A program made the translations under genes and the position numbers. From Sphaerulina vaccinii (lineage: Eukaryota > Ascomycota > Dothideomycetes > Mycosphaerellales > Mycosphaerellaceae), in contig JAKUDP010000009.1 in assembly GCA_022570795.1 (NCBI GenBank), positions 1,612,001 to 1,676,000 of the forward strand: a DNA stretch of 64,000 bases. Reading direction: 5' to 3'. Each line of letters opens with the position of its first letter. The stretch's first letter is position 1. The notes under the pieces are model-generated. The model was not told the DNA's origin. It worked only from the letters and a program-made list of their open reading frames with translations, and did no database searches. Of this stretch, positions 20,865 to 32,548 are shown in pieces.

Positions 20865-22422
20865 GGCCGCGACGGCCTACAGCGCGCACCAGCTATCTTC
20901 TCTGGCAATCACGCAGCATTCGTCCAGGCATTGGCAGTATTCTCTTCTTTGTAGAGTGGGACGCGTGTCTGCTGTATGGGACGCGTCCTGGTGGTAGTAT
21001 CGTTTGGTGTGGTTCGTGGTTGTATGTTCAAGAAGAGTCAGTAGTAAGAAGCAGTTTGTACAAGTTGCAGTGTGTCGGTGAAGCTGTTGCTGTGCTCTGA
21101 CTGTTGTTGGTATGGCTACAGTGTACGACGCGACTTGCTTGCAGATACGCGCCAGGCCAGCCAACGATGAAGGTTGCCCGATCACCGATCTCGTTCTTGC
21201 CTTCCAAGCCTCAGGCTCGACGGTTCCTTCCGTGTCACGAAACAACCACGACCTCCTTCCTCTTCTTCCAACAACACCACAACTCCCTCATCTCGACTCC
21301 TCGGCTTGATGCACCGCTCGGCATCATATCCATCGGCATCACGGGCCCTCCAAAGCATCGGGATCAAGCACAATCGCTCGTTCACAAGAAGCACACTGAT
21401 GTCACTGCTTTCTGATTCAGCTGGTCGTGGACACGACTCGCAAGGCGGCGATCTTGACGTCCTCGCGCTTCCTACCGCCAGCCATGACGATTTTCCCAGC
21501 ATCGCACGCAACAAAGCACGCGAGATAGAGTGCAAAGAGAGCTTGCGACTGCATCTGATGTTGCAGAGAGTCGAAAGTGTACGAAACTGCAAACATGTTC
21601 ACTACTTACCATGCATACCCTGGTGTGGTGTATCAGAGGCGCACACTCCAGCTAGGTCATCCAAGCTATCACTTGTGACCTCACCTCGTCAATCGCATCG
21701 ACGAGCTGACTCCGCAGACTTCAGCCATCACAACGAGAGCACATGCAAATTGTTCCTCAATGGCATCAATGCGTTGCATTCATGCCCAAACAGCTAAACA
21801 GCTCTCCAGTGTTGGGGCACAATCAGCGCATCAATGCGAACAATATGCAAGTCACGACTCAAAGTTCACCCTACAAGCTCTGGCCTCCGCGTCCCCGTGC
21901 GGGAGGCGAAAGTCAATGCCGCTCAGCTGCGTTGGTGGTTGGTTTCATGCACTCTCAATTAGTATCTAATGTCTCTTTCCGGCGCGTGCGACTCGTTCCT
22001 GAATGTGGTTGCTCCTAACTGACATGCATCAACCAGTCAGCGGCGTTCCCAATGCTCGTCCCTCGACAGCTATTCTGCTCTGTACCTGCAGCATGGCTAT
22101 CTACGCGCATCGGCCGATGACGCTGTTCGATATCGATCTCGAGGACTGTGCTAGGGACGAAAGCGTTCCTCTGCTGACTCGGCCCTGCGAGCAGTTCGGC
22201 AAGAGATCTGCTCGGCACCACATTTGCGGTTGAGAGCTCCTGCAAGCACGACCTCAGAGGTTGGGGAAGCATCATAGGCAAGGTCTCCCTGCTCAGATAT
22301 TAAAGGTTGGACCTTCAGCACTTCAGTCCATCCTTCAAGCTACTCCAATAGCAGTCTTTAGACAACACTCCTAATACCCAGGGGTGGTTGTTACTTCGAG
22401 CTTCTCGACCAGTTCGCCTTAT
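20865..22422. other. intergenic, no convincing gene
   Basis: 1.56 kb between the starts of the divergent CDC45 and aquaglyceroporin genes. The longest frame (21174-21797 plus) is Ser/Arg-rich with no hydrophobic core pattern, motif or splice support, so I do not call it. The region probably holds two promoters and the aquaporin leader. Confidence 0.5.
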
Positions 22423-23793
22423 ATGTTGGAACCAGTACCCATTCCTCCATCCACAGAAGGCACCCACATCAACAACATGTCCGCCACCACGAGACAACAA
22501 CAGGACCTTGACGCACTTCGCAGTGCCGCCATCAGGGACCAGCAACAATCCCGTGTCTTGAACCACTCCAGCTCAGAGGAATGGTCAGACAAGGAGGGCA
22601 AGGACAGCATGTCCTCGCCTGGCGCGCCTCCCGGCCACGAAATGAACCGATCAGAATCCACTGGCTCGCTGCGGATGCCGCAGCCCGCATCCTCAACTCT
22701 GCAAACACCCCGAGCATGGATGGGACTGGCACCAATGGCGACTGTCGATGAGGAGCTCGATCACGCCGAACACAACCACTTCTTCTGGTCGAAGGCCAAG
22801 ATCGCCTTCAAGGAGCCCTTTGCAGAGTTCTGGGGAACGTTCATCCTCGTCCTGTTTGGTGAGTTCATGTTACCGCCCTGTCGACTGATATGCGCGCACT
22901 GACTGACTTCCCTAGGTGATGCCGCTCTCGCACAGACACTTCTCACTGCCAATGATAGAACCGCACCAGGTGCTGATGGCTTCGGAAACTGGACCACTGT
23001 CACCTTCGGATGGGGTATCGGCCTCATGTTGGGTATCTACGTCGCTGGTGACTCTGGTGCATTCTTGAACCCAGCTGTCTGCCTCGCATCCTGCATGTTC
23101 CGCAAGCTTCCATGGAGACGTCTCCCTATGTACTGGCTTGCCCAATTCCTCGGTGCATTCTGCGCTGCTGGTGTCGTCTATGGCAACTACTACGGCTTGA
23201 TCAATGCATATGACCCTAACCGCACTGTTGCACCCTCCGAGACCGCCACCGCTGGCATCTTCGCGACTTACCCAAGCCCCGTGCTTGGCACAGCCAGCAA
23301 GTTCTTCGACCAGTTCATTGGCTCCGCCATCCTGGTCTTCATCATCTTTGCGCTCAAGGACGATTCGAACAAGGGCAAGTTTGTCGCATCCGGCGCCTGG
23401 TTCCCACTTTGCCTCTTCTTCACTCTTGTGAGTATTTATCTTGTTGTCCGACACCTGGATCATCACTAACATCATCTCCAGACTGGCATTGCCATCGCCT
23501 TCGGTGCGCAGACCGGTTTCGCCATCAATCCAGCTCGTGATCTTGGACCACGTGTCATGACTGCATGCCTTGGCTATGGCACCGATGTGTGGACTGCCGG
23601 TAACTACTACTTCTGGATACCCATCGTCTCTCCCTTCTGCGGATGTGTCGTTGGTGCCTTCCTCTACGACGTTTTCGTCTACACTGGCGAGACCCCAGTC
23701 AACACTCCTTGGTTCGGTCTCAAGCAGTTCATAACACCACACAAGATGGTTGCCAACCGTCTCCAGAGACAAAAAGAAGAGGGTATGGTCTAA
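22423..23793 (+). CDS. aquaglyceroporin (MIP family channel)
   Basis: A plasma-membrane channel for glycerol and small solutes. Exons 22423-22858, 22916-23427 and 23482-23793 join in frame to 419 residues. A polar N-terminal extension of about 130 residues, Ser-rich and likely cytosolic, precedes the MIP core. EPFAEFWGTFILVLFG starts helix 1. The first half-helix motif is SGAFLNPAVCLA and the second is FAINPARDLGPR. The Asp after NPAR marks the glycerol-conducting branch rather than strict water channels. In the first motif GH is replaced by AF, as in some filamentous-fungal subfamilies. The start could also be the ATG at 22477. Both introns have GTGAGT donors. Confidence 0.9.
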
Positions 23794-24302
23794 GCGAAAG
23801 CCAGATCTACAGCACCTCATCCTGTTATTGTACAGAACTACTATTGCACGACATGTCTCATTGGCTGAGATATGCTCGGAACTACAGCAAGCTGCTGTCG
23901 CAGGGTATACAGTACCGCTGCATGGACATTGAAGGGTTGCAGAACCTTCCATGAAGATACGGAAATGAACAGAGACCTTTCCTTGTATAAATGTGTATGA
24001 TAGTCACGGCTGAATGATCGGATGACGAACCAAAGTCAAAACAACACCAATATTTCCATTCCTTGACTGTTGTTGTGATGAGATTAAATGGTGGTTCCCT
24101 CAAGTTCGTGTGTCCATACTTTGCTATCTGCCTTTGTGAAGTCCCGGAAGAAATAGTAGCTTTTGCAGCCTTGTGTTATACTGCTATGAGCATCGATGAC
24201 ATTGCTGCATCACAACATATAATGACTGAACGCACAAATAACGCCTTGACCTGTTACCTCGTTGTTCCGCAAATTTGACCCCCGCGCATAGCATGAGATG
24301 TG
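23794..24302. other. convergent intergenic spacer
   Basis: Between the 3' ends of the aquaglyceroporin and the Ser/Thr-rich secreted protein. It is AT-richer than its surroundings, as 3' flanks often are, and contains no gene that I can see. Confidence 0.55.
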
Positions 24303-26187
24303 CTAGTACCCAATCGGAGCACGAGCGAGGGGTCCCGTTGGCGATGAGGTATCTGTTGGTAGTATATCGGTCGGCGAAGTATCTGTTGGCAAGGTGGTTG
24401 TATCTGTGCTAGAACTGCTACTAGAGCTTGAGGTCGAGGTATCAGTAGGAGAAGTAGTGGTCGACGTTTCTGATGTCGTGCTCGTGTTTGAGGTCGTGGT
24501 GGAAGTGGACGAAGTATCAGTATCCGTGGCCGAGATGGCATCCGATATCGTAGTACTTGTCTCAGAAGTTGTGGAAGAATCGATACTCTGAGTAGGAGTC
24601 AACGAGCCAGAAGCAGCCTCGATGCGCAAAGGTCCAGTCACGCAAGTTCCGTTCTGTACAGCTTCGGCTGCATCACCTTGATTCTGGTTGACATTGCTAT
24701 TCCAGATGCCCGGGGGACCGAATGCCAGCTTACGATTAGGATCGTTACCAGACGCGCATGCCGCGAAGATGCTGTTGGACTCTGCTCCAGTGGGCACTAA
24801 TGTGCTGTTGCAAGGAGCGAAAGTGGGTGCGGTCCATGGATCAGGTACAGGCAAGGGACCAGGAAGCAGATAGACAAATGGCACATCCCAGGTGTTTTGT
24901 TCGACAGCGATCTTGGTTTGAGCTCCTGCTAAGATCAGATTGAGGAGGTTGTTGAAGCCCCATGACGAGGCACCAGATTGGTCAGTTGACAGCGCAATCA
25001 CATCTGTACCACTTGTGTTGCTGGCGGCCTGTACATTTCTGCCGTAGAGTTTATCGTTTCCGACTCTCATATAGATTCGGAAACGACCTGTAGGAAGAGG
25101 ATAGGCGGAAGTCAATGTGGTGGTTGTCGTGGATCTGATCGTTGAGATGTAAGGGATCGTCGTGCGGACCTAGATGCGTTGTCAGATGAGGTTCATCGAG
25201 GTGCCTTGCCTATACATACTGTGGTAGATGTTTCTATACTGGATGTGATCACTGAGGTACGCGTGATAGTGCGTGTTGTGCTTGTTGTACTACGTCCAGT
25301 TGCTGTTACCAATGACTGCAGGACGGTCAGTGGAGTCTCAACGATGCAACGTCGACTAGGGTGACTTACAGTGACTGTGACTGTGCCGCTGGTGGAAAAT
25401 GCTTGGAGTGTGATAGTCACGGTGGCAATAGAAGACGACGGACGAAGACATCTGCAAGCCTGGATGATGCCCTCGAGCCCATACTGTCTACTGTAGAATG
25501 GGAAGCATGCAGTGGGCGCAGCTTGCCGACGTTTCAAGCCAGATGTCTCATCAGTGGTAGGTGTTGGAAAGACTGTCGAAGTCGCTGAGTTGGGGCAGGT
25601 GTATTGTGTCGTGGTTCTGATGGCAATGAGTAGAAGATTCGCCACACTTCCGCATGAAGACTCACCTAACAATGGTCTGAGTCACAGAGCCAGCGAGGCT
25701 GCTTGTAGTACCGCTTGTCACTTTGACAGTGCTAGTGTACGTACTGCGGAGGTCGGTTAACAGAGCACGACCAGCACGGAGATAGCACGTACGTCGTCGT
25801 GAGAACTGTAGTCGAGGTCGGGATGGTGCGTGTACGTGTTGAAGAATAGCTTGTCGAGACTGTCGATCTTCTGGTAGTGGTATGCAAAGCTGTGCTGTAG
25901 GGTATTTAGCAGGGTTCCATTATCGAAGGTGGTTTCACTGACACCATGCTGAACACTATAGCAGTGGATGTAAGATCAGAGCAGACGCTACTGACGAACG
26001 CAGTACCTGCACCAGAGATACACGCAGCTTCTGCAGAGATCGTTGCCGCTGCTGAGCATGTCCCGCTCTCAGTCGATGTTGTTGGTGTATCTTGTCGTGC
26101 GTCTAAAGCCGGCCGAGGAGCAGCGACAGCGAGAGTACTCAATGCGAGGAGTAGGAGGCTGTAAGGACCTGCCATCTTGCGAGGCAT
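24303..26187 (-). CDS. Ser/Thr-rich secreted protein, six exons
   Basis: Hand-built exons 25943-26187, 25793-25894, 25666-25743, 25370-25616, 25220-25315 and 24303-25169 stay in frame at every junction and give 544 residues. MAGPYSLLLLALSTLAVAAP is a clear signal peptide; I start four codons upstream at MPRK. Mucin-like Thr/Ser stretches separate Cys-bearing segments. KRR in exon 4 could be a Kex2-type cleavage site. The part starting RFRIYMRVGNDKLYG looks like a folded domain. The last 110 residues are almost all Ser, Thr and Asp and end without an obvious GPI signal (LARAPIGY). Location should be the wall or the medium. I recognise no family, and the function is unknown. The downstream neighbour is the convergent aquaglyceroporin gene. 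Confidence 0.75.
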
Positions 26188-26248
26188 ATGAGTGGAAAGG
26201 AAAATTGTTGCAGTGACGCTGGAAGACACCACATGCATGCAGAATGAC

Positions 26249-26262
26249 CTACATATATCTCA
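26249..26262 (-). promoter_or_regulatory. possible TATA element of the Ser/Thr-rich gene
   Basis: On the minus strand an AGATATATGT stretch lies about 65-75 bases upstream of the proposed start codon. Spacing and sequence suit a TATA element, but AT-rich strings of this size occur by chance. Confidence 0.3.
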
Positions 26263-27589
26263 TATCTCAGATGCAGCATGACTCTTCAGCCTGGTGAGAA
26301 TGCTTCCGGCGATGGCTCGACCGTGGTGCCGCCCCAACATCACCAAGCACACGATACTCCTTCAATATTGGCTTGCGCAGCTCGAAGCCTTTGGTGACCA
26401 GGACTGGTCGAATCGCAAGTGATCGCATCTTGTCCGAAGTAGGAGGTGAGGCATCTTGCCTCGAAAGAGGCATCTCTCCGCCATTGCACGCTCTAGTCTG
26501 TGGATCGTGGGCTTCGTATAGCTTGTGATTGAGGTAGCGTCAGTACTTCTCGGCTGACCAAGACTCTTTGGTGGTTTATTTTCTTTATGTGACCCTGCAT
26601 GAGACATCTACAGGTTGCAGTCTCACAGAGGCCGCCAAACACAGAGCTGAGCTCCTTAGCGAGCTGGTGTTACGATGAGCGTCAGGAACCGAGAGGAACA
26701 AAGACCCAGTCATGATTATGAGGTGTCATAGCGAATGCGCTTGCTTCAAATGAGCCAGACTGTGCACTTTCGGAGAAATCTTGCCTGATCCAGGAACCAA
26801 AGGAGTTTTGTCTGTAGCACTGTTCGTCCGAGCTCATCGGCTACAACGGCATGCAGTGGCATGTGTGTCGAGGTCGTCGACTGTCTCCATGCTCATGTCC
26901 TGAACTGCCGAATCCGCAATTTCTTTGCCACTTGCACTGCGAGGACTATAGCCTCGACTTCGACATAGCGAGGTTTCAATGGCTTGAAAAGTCTCCGTAT
27001 GACAGCTCTTGTAGGAGGGATGGAGTACGAGAGTAAGTCGATACGTGATGGCAGAACTCCCAACGCTAGCGGGCTTGGCGCCGAGCTCGCCTGTTACATC
27101 TGTCAACATATTCTAACGGATAGCCCACATACCACGCTGCGATAAGGCTATGAACACGATTCACTTGCAGAATACGTGGCCATCCCAAGAAGTAACCGAA
27201 AATGCGTGCCGACACGTTGCAAAGCTCGACGAACGAAAGACTCTGGAGCCAGCGAAAATCAGGAGACCTCTACTTTCTTGGGCAAGACTTATTGCGCTCT
27301 GCTGCGCGCAGATCTCGACTTCTCTGATCGAAGAGAAGCCGCTACGATGCCCAAACCCTCCGAGCGGACCAGAACAAAAGGCTATATCATCACATTAGAC
27401 ACTTCAGGCAGGTTATCGATATGATTATGGCCGTGGAATATGCCGCACAGTCTGTATGCGATGATGGCAATGCTTCGAGTGCAAGGCAGGACACTTCGGA
27501 CTGAGAACCAGCGGAGTGCCAAGATCTGACCCACAGTGTGCCAAGTATAGGCCATTATATATAGTATTACATAGACTACACCATGATCA
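26263..27589. other. intergenic, no protein gene seen
   Basis: 1.3 kb between the promoter of the Ser/Thr-rich gene and the tRNA. Small ORFs on both strands show no motif, signal peptide or consistent splicing. Nothing repeat-like is visible by eye. Confidence 0.5.
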
Positions 27590-27671
27590 GCACCCTTGGC
27601 CCAATGGTTAAGGCATCAGACTTCGACATAGAGGGATCTGAGGATTGCGGGTTCGAGTCCCGTGGGGTGTT
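27590..27671 (+). tRNA. tRNA-Arg (anticodon TCG) with a 9-nt intron
   Basis: The sequence folds as a full cloverleaf. The acceptor stem pairs GCACCCT with GGGGTGT (two G-U pairs at its ends), with discriminator T at 27671. The D stem is GCC/GGC, the anticodon stem TCAGA/TCTGA, the variable loop GGATT and the T stem GCGGG/CCCGT around TTCGAGT. The anticodon TCG is at 27623-27625. The loop is 16 nt instead of 7, which fits a 9-nt intron at 27627-27635, one base 3' of the anticodon, the standard eukaryotic position. The internal A box (TGGCCCAATGG) and B box (GGTTCGAGTCC) are present. A T5 run near 27730 may end Pol III transcription. Confidence 0.88.
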
Positions 27672-28231
27672 CTACTCGTCCTGTCGACGGTGAGAATCAT
27701 AGCACACTCAATATGTGCGATCATATCGTTTTTGTGTTTTTGCTCTACAAATATTTTGAGTCAATATGGGGCCTGGATGGGCATATATGATCTTTTGCAC
27801 CTCATAACGTTCTTCTTATGTGGCCCAGGATCACGCCGATATGCTCTTGTGTGCTCTAACTTGATGGCGAGAGTATAATGATTGATTGAAGAGATTGGAC
27901 TGCCAGCTTGAAAAAGCGCGCTAATGGTCATGGCGCGGAAGTGAATTCTATTTCCACTTTCACGAACCTCTTTTCATTTCCTACAAGAGCTTCGATCTGC
28001 AGCTGACAAGCACATCGCAGGCATGGCGAGAACATGCTTCCGACATGTTTTCTCATTCGACTTATCTGATTGCAGGCTGTCTGGAAGTTTCTGACCTTTG
28101 AAACTTTGTTCAGAGACACGAGTACACGGACTATATACGATGACTTTTGTTTCAAGAGCAGTCATGATACTCGTTCGTGGTATAATCACTTATGCGGAGC
28201 ACTCTTTCTGAAGCAAGCACATTTGCGTCGT
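27672..28231. other. intergenic between tRNA and GH3 gene
   Basis: Contains T-runs about 55-70 bases after the tRNA, suitable for Pol III termination, and then the 3' flank of the beta-glucosidase gene. I see no gene. Confidence 0.5.
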
Positions 28232-31200
28232 TCAAGGCAGCGTAGCGCTAAGTGGCAAGCTCCTGCTCGAACTGCCTACAAACACCTTCTTCGTGGAGTC
28301 TCTGACAAACCAGTCTTGGTCGACAGTGTCCCAGCTGCTAATATCTCTCCTCGTAACCTCCACAGTGAATGTCTCACTCTTTCCAGCCTCGATCCAGATC
28401 CTCTCGAAACCTCGTAGCTCCCGAACAGGATCATATGGTCCACCTCGGCTGATGTAAAGTTGAGGAACTTCGTAGCCGGCGACTTTTCCTGTGTTTGTGA
28501 TAGTAGCCTCAACTTTGTAGACAGTATCGTACAGACGAGGGTTGCCACCTGGTGCACCTCCAGCTTTTGGAACGACTTGTGCGGAGCTGTCTGTAGAGTG
28601 CTCTGGCAGTGGGAGGTCGAGGCCATAGTTAGGGTCGCCTGTTGCGATCGTGAAGTTGGTGGAGTTGAGCCATGGGTAGTGGAATCCAGTCACTCGAGTG
28701 AAGTTCGCTGGGAACAAGTAGTCCTCAGCGTTGGTTGAGAAGTTGCCGATAGTTGGAGCAGATTTGGTCTTGCCTGAGAAAGCCTCGTATGCTGTGGCAT
28801 TGAGCTTTGTCACCTTAAGCGAACTGTAGCTGAATGTTGTGTATGAAAGACCGTAGCCAAACTCGTATGTTGGAGTCTCATTAAACTGGTCAAAGGCACG
28901 GTAATCGATGAAGAGACCTTCCTTAAAGTTGATCTGCGGTACTGGAGCGTTGGGCGTGTAAAGGATGTCGACACCGTAGTCCTCGCGCTTCTTACCAACT
29001 GTGAAAGGAAGCTTAGCCGAAGGGTTGACACGTCCGTAGAGCACATCTGCAATAGCATTGCCAGACTCCTGTCCAGGAACACCAGCCCAGAGGATAGCCG
29101 TAATGTTGGGGTGCTTCTTGTACTTCTCGAGGAGGACCGGACCAGTCGAGTGAACAACGAGAATAGTGTTGCTGCAGTTGCCAGCGACACGTTCGATAGC
29201 CTCGTCGGCACCTTGCCAGAAGGTCAAGTTGTTCCTGTCTCCGAGATTGCCATCGACTTCGAGATACCACTCTCCGGAGTTGGAGTTGGCGAATATGATG
29301 GAGACATTGGCGCGGCGAGCCAGCTTGCCCACAGGGTTCAGATCCCAGTTGTTCAAGGATGATTCGTAAGCACCTCCATTGGCCAGGACTTCATTTTGAA
29401 TCGCAGTATCAGGTGTGATGAGATATGGAAATTCTGCGCTTCCGGAGCCCCCTGCGATATTGTGTCAGTTTTCACATCTCCCACCGACATGTGTATAGGA
29501 GCGTAGACTTACAGGCCATACCCAGTGTGCCATTGTCGCAACCACGATCGCTGCAGCTGTTTGGTCCTGCAAGGTTTGGTCCAGCATCATTGCCAAAGAC
29601 AGCAGTCAAAGGCTCCTTGCCAGTTAAAGGAAGAGTACCGTTCACGTTCTTGAGAAGAACAGTGCTCTCAGCACCCCATTGGCGAACAAGCTTTCCATGA
29701 TCAGCCTGAACGTTGACGTGCTGGTTGACCTGGATAATGCCACCCTCCTTGGGGTAAAAGTGTGCGAAGCCGAAAGTGTCAGTGGTCCATGACTGGAAGT
29801 TCTCTGGCTCACGCTCGACCTGTCCATCAACGTAGAAGAAAGCTGCCATGACACGAAGGGCCATGTCGTCGATTCTCCAGGCTGGGATGGTACCATTGAG
29901 AACTGCCACTGTCAAGTTGGTGCCATAGAAAGAGTCCAGAGTGTTGTAAGCAGTCGCTTCTCCAGGCATGGTCATGTCGAGGCCAGCAAGCACACTGGCG
30001 ACACCAGAGTGGGTACCGAGCCAATCACTCATCACGAATCCTTGGAAACCAAGCTCTCCCTTGAGCAGGTAGTTGAGGACGTACGAGTTCTGGCATGCCT
30101 GGCAATTCGTTAGGACACAAGCTATAGCCATATTATCATGTCTCATCACATGTCTCGGAATGGGTTGTGCCCAAGGGAACTTACCTGCGAGTCGTTGACC
30201 TGGTTGTACGAGCACAAGATCGATCCAACACCGGCCTTGACGCCATCAGCGAAGGGCCACAGGTAGAGCTCGTGCAGAGTCTCATCATCCAAGTTGGCGG
30301 AGAACGGTTCAGAGATGTTGAAGCCGAATGCTGTAGAGTCTGGCACCAGACGGAAGTGGTCCTGCTCGTTCATGATGTAGTGCTTGCCAGTCGCAATGAC
30401 ACCAGCACTTTGAATACCCTTGATGCTTTCAGCGAACATCTGGCCAGTGAGAACTGGATCAGGCGAGAAGCCCTCCCAATTGCGTCCACCTTCCGGAGTG
30501 CGTCCTAGCATCCACTTAGTAAGATTGTCTTCATATTCTCCTCAATTAGAGGTACAGTAGAGCGTCTGTCCAAGGACGTACCCAAGGGTCCAGCAACAGG
30601 TCCAAGCTGAACGTCAATACCCTTTCCATGGTGCTCTTGTCCCATTGCTCTACCACGATCATAGGCGAGCTTGCGATCCCAACTGGCAGCCACATTGACA
30701 CCTGCTGGGAAGACCGAGTTGTAGTCAGTCATACGAATGCCCACAGGAGAATCTTGTAGGCAAAGGCCTCGAAAGCCAAGCCTGAAGTTCCCAAATCAGC
30801 AGGCGTCTCAGCTGGTTAAATCATGCACACTGTTCCATACCTGGGAATGCCGCCTGTGTTTCCTACACAAGATTCCAACTGCCACCCGGTGCCCGTTGTG
30901 AGGTTGACCTTCTCAGCAAGAGTAAGCTTGCTCACGAAGTCATATGCCTTTTCGTACGCTCCACTCCAGTTGCCATAGCTCCCGTCAGCCCATGGCGAAG
31001 GGTACTTTGGAGGAGAGATCTGGTAAGCGTCGCTACCTGCTACAACAGCAGGGTTGTCGGATTCGAAGCCAGGATAAGTGGTATTGGGGTTCTGTAGCGA
31101 AGCTCTTCAGTCAGCCAGTTGCCTTCATGTAACCAAGACAGATTTCGCGATTTGACTTACAGGTGCCCCGTAGTTGTCCTTGCTCGATGCGAGCTGCGAG

Positions 31201-31259
31201 TAGTCATAAGCCGCCACAGAAGTAGCAGCAGCCAGAAGAGCCGCCTTGAAAGAAGGCAT
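28232..31259 (-). CDS. secreted GH3 beta-glucosidase
   Basis: Hydrolyses terminal beta-glucosyl residues of cello-oligosaccharides or beta-glucans outside the cell. Exons 31161-31259, 30841-31091, 30582-30781, 30185-30504, 29513-30098 and 28232-29451 keep frame throughout and give 891 residues. A signal peptide (MPSFKAALLAAATSVAA) is followed by the N-terminal barrel: KVNLTTGTGW, RGLCLQDSPVGIR, DVQLGPVAGP and GFVMSDW, where Asp315 is the expected nucleophile. The second domain holds NSNSGEW, with Glu546 as the likely acid/base, and PGQESGNAIADVLYGRVNP. A fibronectin-III-like C-terminal domain completes the fungal type (EVPQLYIS, ELRGFERI). Many N-glycosylation sequons are present. Everything needed for activity appears intact. 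Confidence 0.94.
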
Positions 31260-31335
31260 CCTTGCAACTCGTATATATGGACAATTGAAGAACGGAACGA
31301 CTTGCCTTTCTTCTGCTGGATGCAACTCCCAGCGA

Positions 31336-31347
31336 CTCTATATACTT
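31336..31347 (-). promoter_or_regulatory. possible TATA box of the GH3 gene
   Basis: GTATATAGAG on the minus strand sits about 80 bases upstream of the GH3 start codon, a plausible distance for a TATA box in an inducible secreted-enzyme gene. Position and motif are the only support. Confidence 0.4.
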
Positions 31348-32548
31348 ACCTTCATCGGCCGGACCTCTCTTCTCGCACTCGGCCACGATCCGCTCTTGCC
31401 TCCAATATCGTCGTCACGGCGTAGCATCGCGGCAAACCAAGGCAGGAAAGTCGTGTGGTTGTGGATCTTTCATTGCCCTTTTGGCAGTAGCCCGCCGTTC
31501 CAGCCGATCATAGTGTATCAAAGCTCTTGTGTTCATCCATGTCTGCCATGCCATTTTTCTTCGCCAGGTGCAACAATGCAAGGTGCACTCCGCCATTCGG
31601 CCCCATATTTCAAGAATATTTCACCGACTCCAGGCCGATGAACACCCACCTCCGCTGGAGTAAACTGGAGAAGACACGAGATGTCTTTGGACCTCTTCAA
31701 GAATGTGTGAGTCGTGCGAAAAGCAGAAATTGGAAAGGCGCGCTGTTCGAGGTTGTTGTAGGTTCAACAACGCGTTTTGAGGAGACGCGAAGCCGTTAAG
31801 AAGAGGAGGAGAAGCAACATCTCGCGCATCTTTACCCCGAGCTGTCATTGACAAGGATCATCACACATGACTTCAATAATGCTGGTCGCCCACATGCCGA
31901 CATATGGGCCACGGTATACAGGCCCGGCGTGCCTACAGTTCCTGCAAACGCCAGTTCTGATTCAGCAACAGCTCCGCTCTCCATGCGACTCTCCAGGTCA
32001 TGCGGGCATCGAATGTGGAGCAGGATGACAACCATGCAATATCCATCGTGATGCACTGGTACGAGGAAAACGAGCACGAGAAGCAAACCCGGATACCTTC
32101 ACTCTTGATACTTCTTGGTATTCGATACACTCCTTTCTACTCGTAACATGTCCTTGAAAGACTTTTCAAATGGTATAGCGCGACAAACAGACCACCCAGC
32201 ACCATACGCCATTGGAAGCCAGCACAAAGACCTCACCCTGTCGAGATGAAAGTTCCCACATCAAGACCCACCGACACTCATAGACTGCTCGCTCGAGACG
32301 GTGTCGATACACTCGACCCTCTCGAGCTGCTGCTGCCCACATCCCGAGCCACCAGTGTCGTGGCATTACCCATAAGATCGCTCAAATTAATATAGTCTTT
32401 TGGCTTTTCAATCGCGAAATCGACTTGACTTCGATGCGACTCGAAGGAACATCTTGGTGAGTCCTCGCCAGCTAATGCCCAGTCGGGAGTCTCGTTGGGA
32501 ACCCATTGCGGAGCGTCATGACTATTCGCCATGTCAGCGCCATTTTCT
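31348..32548. other. intergenic, no convincing gene
   Basis: Lies between the GH3 promoter and the 3' end of an unrecognised minus-strand gene. An open minus-strand frame at 32278-32646 overlaps the last exon of that gene in another frame and is not supported by splicing. Nothing else stands out. Confidence 0.45.

Noticed and set aside
21174..21797. 207-codon plus-strand ORF between CDC45 and the aquaglyceroporin
   Set aside because: Low-complexity Ser/Arg composition, no hydrophobic pattern, no motif, no conserved splice signals. Probably leader or promoter sequence.
22912..23952. 346-codon ORF antisense to the aquaglyceroporin
   Set aside because: A shadow of a well-supported channel gene; it crosses an intron and has no recognisable content.
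24361..24590. Tandem DNA repeat in the Ser/Thr-rich gene
   Set aside because: The repetitiveness is at the amino-acid level (Thr/Ser/Asp); the DNA units are not regular enough to call a minisatellite.
29200..29300. Possible loss of a catalytic Glu in the GH3 enzyme (GNLGDR where many homologues have GNEGDR)
   Set aside because: By family knowledge the acid/base residue is more likely the Glu of the SGE motif, which is intact at residue 546. T. reesei Cel3A, an active enzyme, also lacks Glu in the GNxGDR position.
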